Below are positions 55,422-64,000 of a DNA stretch of 64,000 nt, piece after piece (within the stretch, counting starts at the first letter, position 1; the number at the start of each line of letters is the position of its first letter). Made by a program: the position numbers and the translations under genes. Location of the stretch: positions 373,803,220 to 373,867,219 of the forward strand of contig JAQMRL010000001.1 in assembly GCA_035578175.1 (NCBI GenBank), in the 5' to 3' direction. Origin of the DNA: Catonia carolina. Taxonomy: Eukaryota > Arthropoda > Insecta > Hemiptera > Achilidae. Below the pieces are notes generated by a model that was not told the origin of the DNA, did no database searches, and saw nothing but the letters and a program-made list of their open reading frames with translations.

Positions 55422-56018
55422 TTATTGGTGATGAAACGTGATTTTTACTTATGATCCGGAAACGAAGCGCCAATCCATGCACTGAAAGAGCCGAACTTCA
55501 CCGAGAGCCAAAAAAGCTGGAATGAGCAAGTCAAAATTTAAAGAAATGATGATTGTCTTTTTTGTATCCATGGGATTGTGTACCTTCACTGGATTCGTGG
55601 AGGTCAAACAATTAATCAATATTACTACCTTGAGGTACTTTCTAAACTACGTCAAAGAGTAAGAAAAAAATGCCCCGAAATGTGAAAGGACCAATCATGG
55701 GTTCTCCACCAAGACAATGCGCCAGCTCATTCCGCGTTATCTGTCAAGAGGTTCCTAGCCAAGTACAGCATCTAAGTGCTAGAACATCCACCTTTTTCAC
55801 CAGATCTTGCACCATGTGACTTCTACCTGTTCCCTAAGACGAAATCTGCATTAAAAAGGACAAGATTTTAGTCTGTGGAAGCTGTAAAAGAGAAAGCGGC
55901 ACGTGTCCTAAAGGAGCTGACAGAAGATGACTTCCAGCACTGTTTCCAACAATGGAAAATTCGCATGGAGCGTTGTAGGGATAGAAAAGGAGTGTACATT
56001 GAAGGTGACAATAAGTGA
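55422..56018 (+). pseudogene. mariner transposase catalytic half, broken
   Basis: Translation begins at IGDET (first catalytic Asp) followed by FTYDPETKRQS, then SPRAKKAGMSKSKFKEMMIVF. VLHQDNAPAHSALSVKRFL carries the second Asp and HPPFSPDLAPCDFYLFPK the third, as in DD34D mariners. The end is KEKAARVLKELTEDDFQHCF and GVYIEGDNK. At least four stops or frameshifts interrupt it, so it is non-functional. The N-terminal DNA-binding domain is absent. Confidence 0.88.
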
Positions 56019-56084
56019 TTATGTATAAAATAAAAATAAACTTTTTGCAATGTCAGTCTCGTTATTTAATAGCAACACCTCGTA

Positions 56085-57480
56085 TGTCAGTAAAAAATAG
56101 GATTATATAAAATAAAATACTGAAAAACAAGTGATAACTATATGTTTCTGATCAGTAAAAAATTAAATATTTTTACAATAGGATTGAATATAAACTGTAG
56201 GATGCATTATAAAGATTTATTTATGGATGAAGTTTATTTATTTGGCCAGATAAATTATTATTGATTTATTCCCTTTGGTTGGGTCATAAATCAGTGATTT
56301 CCAATTCTTGTGTTATTCCATTATTTATCCTCAAATACTATCGCTATCTTAACATTTACTTTTCTTCTTTTAAAACGGTTCCTTTGTTTCTTTCTAATCA
56401 TTCTCCATTTTCGTATTAATCTGTCTTTTGGTTTTCCTATCTCATAATTTGCTCGTGAGGTTACCTATGGCTTGAATTTCAATATTAATTGTAACAATAA
56501 ACATATTGTTCTGCTGGAAAATTTTAGTTTATAACTGGTGTAGGCATGCTATATTTCATACGGTTGGTGTGGAAAAAGTAGTTTTGTCATCGTTCCTACA
56601 CTCCTCCGATCCATCATGAACATGCTGTTCCACAAACCATTTTTTTCCAGTCACGTGCACATGACTTGCATTACTATAGTTAATATAGCCATGTAGTTTT
56701 CCTACGTACAGTTCAACCCAAATAAGTATGGATATGTGAGGAATGCGGTTGAGTTGTGCCTCTATTCTGTTACAAAATACTGTTGACAGTAGTATCGAAC
56801 CGGTCCGCAAAAACATTTATAGTAATTCTTAATACCACCATATAAATACTTTTACAAAAACAACCATAACGTATAAGTAATGAAATTTATGTTGCAAACG
56901 TGAAACATTAATTTTTTTTGTAATTTAAACCTTTACGAAGTTTGCTGAAACTCTCCATCTTTACTTTGTATTCTTACGCTGTGATTTCACTAAACTATTT
57001 TACTGGTAAGTACCGTAACCTTAAATCTACAAAACATCTAAATATTACTTATACATGAGTATATTTATGTCTTAATTAACCACTAAACAAACAAAATTAG
57101 AGAAAACATAAATGCAGTATACGATGACATGCTATCGAAACGAACACATACAGTGGGATTGAGTAGACCTAGACTAGATGTCAATTATTATTTAAAAAGG
57201 CTCGAAGACATTTCCGGTAACTCAGTAGTGTAATCAAGTGAGAATGTGGTGGTAATACTGCACGAGCAGAAAAATTACCTCGCCCCTTTCCTCATACGTC
57301 GCATTCATTCTAAACGTAACCGAACTATAGTATTAGGAAGGGTCTAATATCGTAGAACCTGCTTATACCCTCCAAATCTCCTTCTTACCTCCTCCCGCCA
57401 AGTAAGCGGTCAATAGTTGCACTATCGGCGAAAACTTTCGTAGGCAGTAAAATTTTTTAAGTGTAATTTACAGTGTTTTT
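56085..57480. other. Region with no recognised gene; one candidate exon-like frame
   Basis: AT-rich overall. A minus-strand frame at 56556-56816 (86 aa, with HISILIWVELYVGKLHGYIN and HVHVTGKKWFVEQHVHDGS) has more protein-like composition than neighbouring frames. A ttttgtaacag acceptor-like site precedes it near 56760. I do not recognise the family, and it may be a chance frame or a fragment of an unknown element. Confidence 0.3.
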
Positions 57481-58369
57481 ACTTTCTCTTGCCTACCTAT
57501 ATGAATATATAGGAAGAAAAGTATTGTTTTCACGTCGATTTTTCGAAATCTAGTTTTTATCGGATCTACACGTTTTCAGACCCCCTGAACCCAAAAAATA
57601 TTTTTTTAGCGATTGGTCTTTGTGTGTGTGTGTGTGAACAAAATATCTCAGGAACGGAATATCGTACGAACTTGAAACTTGAAACGGACCCCACACGAAC
57701 ATTTTCATCAAAATCGGTCAACTGGAAGTAGAGTTTATTCGTGTCATTTTTCACTTTTTTGCGATTTTCTCAAAAACGGGTCCTACGAATTTTTTTAAAA
57801 ACGCCTCATTTACTAAATTTTCTTTGCTGTACAAGATAGGGTAGGCGCCATGTCTGCTGAAATTCTTGGAGAGGCTGTTTTCTCGTAAAAAAATTGTTTT
57901 TTTAAGATTTGGACTTCAATTTATGCATTTTAGCGTAAAAATGTATCTTGTAAAAGTTGTAGGGAATTTAAAATTCTACAACTTTTATTTCAAACATTTT
58001 TTTGTAAACGCTTAATTTAGCGGTAATAAGCGATTTTCTGTTTTTTTCTCACAAAATCGTGTAAAAAGTCGATTTTTTAAGATTTTAGCCTTAGAATGCT
58101 TTTAACGACATAAGTGTACATAATTAAATTTATAGGAAATTAAAAGATGTACAAATTTATTGAGCGCATTTTTCTCTACAGAGCCTAGTTTAGCGTGAAA
58201 GAGAGATTTTCCGTATCATTAAGCCAAGCTGAGGTTGATTTTCATTTTGCATCATGATTAAAATATGGATGTTTATTGAGGTTAGTTTTTTGTTTATTTC
58301 TAATGTTAGGTTATATTGTTAATTATTTGCATTGGCAAGAGAAAGTTATGTGAGTGTTTCACACCACAT
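57481..58369 (+). mobile_element. HINE-like copy I, complete
   Basis: 5' actttctcttgcctacctatatgaatatatagg with a 4-bp insertion after the subterminal repeat, a short (GT)n at 57620-57636, and the full body. It ends ggcaagagaaagttatgtgagtgtttcacacca. One hairpin base has changed (gtatgtgag for gtgtgtgag). Confidence 0.82.
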
Positions 58370-59940
58370 TTTCTATTGTAAAATGAATTTTAATTTAACA
58401 AAGTTATTCCATTTTTTTATCTCACTTTATATTATCTGCGATGAATATATTGTTTAAAAATAAAAAGCTGAAATTTTACAAGTTTAGGATCTGTTTTACT
58501 TTCATAAATTTATGTATCTTTATAATTTAATTGTGATAAAAAGAATACAACGTTGCAATGTGATGTGTTTCGCGTGTATATTCTTCTTCTTTATGGCAGT
58601 TTGATAAATAGTACAAGCCTTAACGTCACACCATTAGCTTTATTAGAAATGTTATTTAACTTTGGTTATAAGTGCAATATTTCTTTTTACTTCATATGGC
58701 AGTTTAAATTTCTACAGCTATGAAACGCGCGCGCACACTTACACACAGAGTTCAAAAGTGAACTGCAAAGCAATATTTAAGTGTAGAAGATAAAAAGTCT
58801 GTAGAACGTAAAAGTTATGACGTTTCTTGATTTGTTCTGGTTTTACAAATGTCTCCACAGTTTTCCTAACAAGCCGGGCATTTCAGTTACGTGAACTTTT
58901 ATTCTTTCTAAAATATTTGTAATTTTGTTTTCATATCTTTTTCTACTCAAAGATACTTGAAGTAATGTAAAACTAAACAAATAACGTAAAAACTTGTTTT
59001 TAAAAGCAATATTAAAAACTTTAATAATTTGTCCTGGATAAGATTATCATTTTTTGAATGAGCTGTATCCAGCATTTTATTAAAGTTGAGGTAATTTCGT
59101 TATTATTTTTTCATTATTTCATTATATTTGTTTTTTTAAAATGTTCTTAGTAATACAAACGATAGGACTTTGATCTGGAATCAAAGTTGAAAAACTTCTA
59201 AACCATTTAGGGATAGTTTGGCAACGAATCTTCTCAATGACACTTTATGGAACCATGCTTAAAATGTTTTCTATGTAGAAACAGATTAATTTACTAACCA
59301 TAATCATGTAAGATTTTTCCATTTCTAGTAGAATTGATCATATAAGAACTTGTGTGTTGTCTAGAAACTCGTGAAGCGCATTCTTCAGATATCTCTGTAT
59401 CTTATTACTGTGTAATAACCCATTCCAAAAATCTAGTAGTTCCCATCCCAAAAATATTGATCTTTGAACCTCACATAAGGATTCTGATCTCTAAATTTTG
59501 GGATAACAATTGTAAAGATAAAGATAATTATTTGTAGATATTTAGAAAGAAGTAAATGCAATTTTAAATTATTCAGATATCCTGATGGCACAGAAAAAAT
59601 ATAAATTCAATTAATTTATTACGCGTATATTCTAAATTTTGAAAGAAGTTTAAATTCCAATCTTGTGTACTTTTCAAGAACGTTGATCTACGGTTTTGTA
59701 GAATAAAAAAATCTTATTCGTGTAACAATTTTTAATTCAACTCGTTTGTAAATTTCTCATTAATTTGACTCTGAAAACAGTTATCAATATCGTCTGAGTA
59801 ACTGGTAAATAATTGGTTTCAACATTCTTATTGGATTGGAATGGTTTATCCATTTCTAGATAATTTAGTATTTTTTACTAATGTTATGTGTATGACTTAA
59901 TGACTATAATTAAATGCTTTTATGAACTATGATCATCATC
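58370..59940. other. AT-rich spacer with an old dispersed repeat
   Basis: No gene. The block 59115-59240 (tttttttaaaatgttcttag, aactttctaaaccatttagg-like) recurs diverged at 60325-60500. Shared strings are ttagggatagtttg and cttctcaa. Class unknown. Confidence 0.45.
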
Positions 59941-59943
59941 TCC

Positions 59944-60130
59944 TTATTCATCTTTAAAGTTTTCTAGAGTTGCGTCTACCATAATTTCTCTCCACTTTTC
60001 TCTATTACTGAACCATCTCCATTGCTCACTTGGTATCACACATTTTCTTAAATCATTTCTCAAGTGGATGAGTTTTCCAAACTCATCCACTTCACTCTTG
60101 GTTTTACCCTGGTTATTTTCCTTTTTTTCT
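59944..60130 (-). pseudogene. Possible LINE C-terminal end
   Basis: The minus-strand frame ends EVDEFGKLIHLRNDLRKCV, then WFSNREKWREIMVDATLENF and a stop. An R-x-K-W-R-x-x-V/M-x-x-A block close to the stop is common in LINE ORFs, but there is no second motif. The N-terminal half of the same open frame overlaps a SINE and is not coding. Confidence 0.3.
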
Positions 60131-60159
60131 TTTAGGCACCATACCCTCTTCCATCCGAT

Positions 60160-60262
60160 TAGTGACGTAGTGGTTAGCATAACTGGCTTCCACGCCGGGA
60201 TCCCGGGTTTGATTCCCGGGCAGGTAAAATCTGGTATTTTTTCATCACTCATCTTTAGCTAT
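60160..60262 (+). repeat. tRNA-derived SINE fragment, family 2-like
   Basis: gtgacgtagtggttagcataac (A box tagtggttagc) and cgggtttgattcccgggcag (B box) have correct spacing for a tRNA-like head. The body reads gtaaaatctggtattttttcatcac. The head is well preserved. Confidence 0.7.
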
Positions 60263-60599
60263 CATCCTTCTTACCATTTGCATTAGCAGAAATTGTCAAA
60301 CAGACAATTTATTAAAATTGAATTAATTTCATTATTTTTGTTTTGTAAAAACGTTCTTTGTAATAAAGATGATGACTTGATCATCATGACTTTGATGATT
60401 TGATTTGGACTTGACTTGACTTTGATCTGAAATAAAGTTAAAATCTTTTTAAACCATTTAGGGATAGTTTGAAAAAAGCTTCTCAATTTGCTTCTCAAAA
60501 GCTTCTCAACTTGGTGTTTATTTATGTGTAAATTATTTTTTGTTCGAAAATTCTTTTTGGTATTAATAGAAAAAAGCTGCTTTATATGCATTGTTAATT

Positions 60600-60830
60600 T
60601 AAGACATAACCAAAAATTAAAAAATTTATCCCCTTTGACAAGAACAAATTACCGTAGATTTGTATTTCCAACTCTCCTTGTCAGATTGTCCAACCCTGAT
60701 TGTTCCTTAAGTACTCATTCCTTACTTAATTTTAGTACCACGTTCCTCTTCAACTTTTTTCTACTGCCTGAATCTACTTCTTCCTTTGTCCATGTTTCCG
60801 TTGCGTAAGTTAATATTGGCACAAATAGCT
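60600..60830 (-). pseudogene. LINE post-RT fragment
   Basis: On the minus strand VPILTYATETWTKEE (near 60825-60780) matches the conserved P-I-L-Y-G/A-x-E-T-W block that follows the RT domain of many LINEs. The downstream text loses similarity with stops. No tail or duplication was seen. Confidence 0.5.
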
Positions 60831-61007
60831 GATCTACTTTACTGAAATTTTTTTGTTAACTTACACATAATTAATGATTTTATATTTTCTTTTTGTTACA
60901 GTTCGGCTCCACGATAGTATACAGGAAGAAAACTTTCATTACTTGGTGTTTGATCTGTAAGTAACAAATAAAATTTATTCTATTATTTATTTTATGTCTA
61001 AATTATT

Positions 61008-61139
61008 ACTTTCTCTTGCCTATATGAATATATAGGAGGGAAAGTATTTTTTTCATGTCGATTTTTCGAAATCGAGTTTTCACCGGATCTACACGTTTTC
61101 AGACCCCCTGAACCCCAAAAAACATGTTTTTAGCGATTG

Positions 61140-61181
<42 letters not shown>

Positions 61182-61283
61182 CTCTCTCTCTCTCACTCTC
61201 TGTCTGTCCGCCTGTCTGTGCGTGCGCGCGAGCGTGCGCGTGCGTGCGTGCGTATGTGTGTGCACGCGCACGCGCGCGCGTGC

Positions 61284-61334
<51 letters not shown>

Positions 61335-62099
61335 CAGAATATCTCAAGAACGGAACATCGTACGAACTTGAAACTTAAAACTTAAGTTTAATACCACTAC
61401 CAGACCCGACACGAACATTTTAATCAAAATCGGTTAACCGGAAATGGTAGTTTATTCGTGTAATTTTTCACTTTTTTGCGATTTTCTCAAAAACTGGTCC
61501 TACGATTTTTTTTAAACCGCCTGGTTTACTAAATTTTTTATGCTCTACAAGATAGGGTAGGCGCCATGTTTGCTGAAATTCTTGGTGAGGCTTTTTCACA
61601 TAAAAAAAAATGTTTTTTTTAAGATTGCGGCTTTAATATGCATTTTACCGCAAAAATATATATAATTAAAGTTGTAGAGAATTTAAAATTCTACATCTTT
61701 TATTTCAAAAATGGTTTTGTATAACGCTTAGTTTAGCAATTTTCTGTTTTGTTCTCACGAAAACGTGTGAAAAATCTATTTTTTTAAGATTTCGGCCTTA
61801 GTATGCATTTTACGATAAAAGTGTATATAATAAAATTTATAGGAAATTAAAAGATCTACAACTTTTATTTAAAGCATTTTTTTGTACAGTGTCTAGTTTA
61901 GCGCGAATGAGTAATTTTCCGTATTTTAAAGCCAAACTGAGGTTGATTTTCATTTTGCGTTTTTCATATGATTAAAATTAGGATGTGTTTATTGAGATTA
62001 GTTTTTTGTTTATTTTTAATGTTTCATTACTAATGTTAGGTTTATTGTTAATTATTTGCATTGGCAAGAGAAAGTTGTGTGAGTGTTTCACACCAGATT
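61008..62099 (+). mobile_element. HINE-like copy J, complete, with long microsatellite
   Basis: 5' actttctcttgcctatatgaatatatagg, a CT then GT/GC tract at 61138-61332, and a full body with a small deletion after cttagtttagc near 61735. It ends ggcaagagaaagttgtgtgagtgtttcacaccaga. The best-preserved 3' end in the window. Confidence 0.85.
61138..61332. repeat. (CT)n-(GC/GT)n-(GT)n compound microsatellite
   Basis: About 195 bp: CT units, then a cgtgcg/cacgcg alternating stretch, then about 20 GT units. The overlapping long open frames on both strands are repeat artefacts. Confidence 0.92.
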
Positions 62100-63500
62100 T
62101 TTCTGTTAGAAAATGCTTTTGGTATAAATAGAAAGAGGTACTTAATATGCATTGTTAATTTCGTCAAAGCCAGTCGTTTGATTCAGGGATCGAAGTGACT
62201 GAGGTCATCGGATTTGTATTCGCAGCCGATCTACGTGTCTATGTAGCTACATAGGGTTTACCAATCCCTGTTATGTAAAACATTATTTCCCCTTAACACC
62301 AAGTATTGAGCCAAATAATTTTCGCTTTATCTTCATATTTATTGTTTTAAAATAAAGATTACTTAGGCTACGATTTTGTAATTAATTTACTAGGTTATGT
62401 TTGTTCACATTCTTAACGAATATGTACGATTATAAAAAATATTGTTCAATGTGAAAGGTTTTCACAAGATAAGTTATGTTTTATGTACACAAAAGTCTCC
62501 ATTCGAGAAAAATACTTTCAAAATAAACTGAAAAGTATTGTTTAACAGAAAAACTGATTTTAATTCTTAACACACAGCAAATATTTATACAACAAAAGCT
62601 AGTCCTGTTTGTAGAAACACTGTAACACACAGATTTAACATTAGACTTCTATCTTGTCTTTTTCTGTAACACGTTTCTTCTGAAATAAAATAAAAGGATT
62701 AGTTGTCATTTCAGTGCCCATTCACAAAAAGTTTTTCTAATGCTTTCCCTACTCCTCTCTGGTCTCCAATTCAATCTACAACTGTCATCTCCCCTTCGAA
62801 TGGAAAGACTAATCCACATCAGCCCGTTCTCTAAAATTTTTATTCTGTCATTTTTTCAGTTTGAAAACCGCTTACAAGAGGATTTAATTATTTCCAACTG
62901 CATTCGACATTTAACAAATACCCTCTAATTTTGGCATTTGTGATAATTAAAACTTTTATTCTTTTTATTCCGTTTCATAAAAAAAAATTTCTGGTGACCG
63001 TAGGCTATTAGCTACTATTTGATGAAATTATATTTTAACATGAAAATTTTATTATGTATCGATAAAATTATTTTTGATTAAAATGTTGTTTCTCTCAACA
63101 AATGTAAAATAACAATTTTAAAATAGAATATTTTTTAAACAAATAGATGGTCGTCAAACAACTCTAACTCCCTCGCTAATCTTTATACAGTAATAATTTT
63201 ACTCATTTAAGGCCAATTTTGATGCTGTTTTCATATTAATCCTATGCGGCGAACGAAGTTGAACGATACAGTATAGAATGAACCAATTTTAGTGTAGGTT
63301 TTATTGATAAAAAGTCACTTATTGATGTTAAACTAAGAGTTAAGATCAAAAAAGAAACGAACAAAAGTTCAAACAATTTTGCCGTACAAATCAATAAGAC
63401 CAGTTTCTCGAACACACAGATATTCTTGCGGTTTAAAAATTATATAAATATCGGTTATATTAAGCTGCTCTTCCGTTATAAAATAGGACTATGTTTTGTT
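62100..63500. other. AT-rich spacer
   Basis: No gene recognised. The part from 62160 to 62310 (cagggatcgaagtgactgagg, ccgatctacgtgtct) is GC-richer and could be a decayed SINE, without visible A/B boxes. Confidence 0.4.
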
Positions 63501-63508
63501 TAATCTCG

Positions 63509-63900
63509 TCAGATTGTGTCTGTTTTGACACTGATGACGGACTGCCTTTCCATCGGTTTAAGGTCTACCCTTAGGTCTTTTTGCTTCCGTATTTGTAATT
63601 TGGCCCAATTTCCAAAAGTTTTGGATCCGTTCTGTCCACGGGATCTCTTCAAAACCCTTGTCATGTTCTTCTCTTTCGTATAATATGCTGATGCCAAATC
63701 CCTCTCTGATATTTTCATATCTTAGTTGAACTTTACGTGTAACTCCTTCAATAATCCTAAGCATCTTCACTTCTGTCCTTCGCTTTATTTTTTTATTTTT
63801 AGTTTTAGTGATGTCTTCTCTCGTCTTGGTCACTTTCTTCATAATGGGTCTAACGGAGATATTATAAATCCGGGCTTTACTCTGCTCATTCATAAATGTG
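63509..63900 (-). pseudogene. LINE post-RT fragment
   Basis: The minus-strand 111-aa frame starting near 63893 reads SKARIYNISVRPIMKKVTKT, then RRTEVKMLRIIEGVTRKV, RYENIREGFGI and (shifted) further downstream text. The intact family pattern is an xxKLYxxxVRPxxxYxAET block, then TEMKxLRxIxGxT and RNExIRExxGI, which matches in order. Degenerate residues at the usual Y-x-x-E-T-W show decay. RT palm motifs lie outside this fragment. Confidence 0.65.
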
Positions 63901-64000
63901 TATTTTCAAAACATCTCTCAGAGGCAACCATAAATTCTTGCTGTCTTATTTACCTATGTAACATCTACCTACGTACCTACGTAAAAAAGTAGAGAGTATA
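63901..64000. other. Window edge, nothing recognised
   Basis: Short AT-rich end with a tacctacctacgtacctacg micro-repeat. Confidence 0.5.

Larger units (their letters stand above)
55192..56082. mobile_element. Rearranged mariner (DD34D) with two 3' ends
   Basis: TIRs: CGAGGTGTGGCTATTAAATA at 55192 and the complement of CGAGGTGTTGCTATTAAATA ending at 56082, with TA at 55190-55191 and 56083-56084. The left 230 bp encode the transposase C-terminus on the minus strand. From about 55422 the plus strand encodes the catalytic half through to the same C-terminus. So both termini derive from the 3' end of the parent element, and the 5' part with the helix-turn-helix DNA-binding region is missing. Confidence 0.85.

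Noticed and set aside
55127..55441. 104-aa plus-strand frame
   Set aside because: Antisense of the inverted mariner C-terminus.
60160..60262. tRNA gene (well-kept A and B boxes)
   Set aside because: No 7-bp acceptor stem is visible, and the B-box-to-body junction is shared with other SINE copies.
61099..61385. Overlapping open frames on both strands of 69-82 aa
   Set aside because: They translate the CT/GT/GC microsatellite (S/L, V/C, H/T/R runs) and differ between HINE-like copies.

Overview
The window is AT-rich, repeat-dense nuclear DNA from an animal, almost certainly an insect or close relative. The evidence is its mix of mobile elements: RTE-, Jockey- and I-like LINEs, a mariner (DD34D), a pogo/Tigger derivative, PIF/Harbinger-like elements, Helitrons and a high-copy DINE-1/HINE-like family. 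A hemipteran or related sap-feeder would fit, but the sequence does not prove it. I recognise no host protein-coding gene, rRNA or functional tRNA, and nothing looks bacterial. I found no undescribed multi-gene system. The interest lies in the mobile elements and how they are nested.

Layout. 0.7-1.3 kb: Jockey-like LINE remnant. 1.66-2.19 kb: two-unit tandem repeat. 2.3-3.8 kb: decayed minus-strand LINE with endonuclease and RT. 4.8-5.6 kb: tRNA-derived SINEs. 6.2-7.0 kb: LTR-like repeat, with a relative at 54.0-54.8 kb. 9.05-9.75 kb: 5'-truncated LINE with target-site duplication (TSD). 9.8-10.7 kb: first complete HINE-like copy. 11.6-13.4 kb: 390-bp repeat, a 485-bp palindrome, LINE tails and a 94-bp hairpin. 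13.84-17.20 kb: intact RTE LINE (1023 aa) between 15-16 bp TSDs. 17.2-24.0 kb: four HINE-like copies, one holding a Tigger derivative and one a LINE. 24.8-25.7 kb: SINE cluster. 27.6-29.3 kb: Harbinger-like element and the 3' end of a Helitron helicase gene. 30.4-34.3 kb: one HINE-like copy split by a LINE and a 1.9-kb solo LTR. 34.3-46.3 kb: mostly unrecognised AT-rich DNA with LINE remnants and SINEs. 46.3-47.3, 57.5-58.4 and 61.0-62.1 kb: further HINE-like copies. 48.4-56.1 kb: 390-bp repeat, I-like LINE tail with TSD, 921-bp MITE, short Helitron, LTR-like repeat and a rearranged mariner. 59.9-63.9 kb: LINE remnants and a SINE.

The genes do not form a pathway. The only intact protein able to mobilise DNA is the RTE endonuclease/reverse transcriptase at 14.1 kb. 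The SINEs, HINE-like copies, MITEs and short Helitron carry no transposition genes and would depend on enzymes supplied elsewhere. Nesting gives a relative order: HINE-like copies are older than the Tigger, LINE and LTR inserts that interrupt them.
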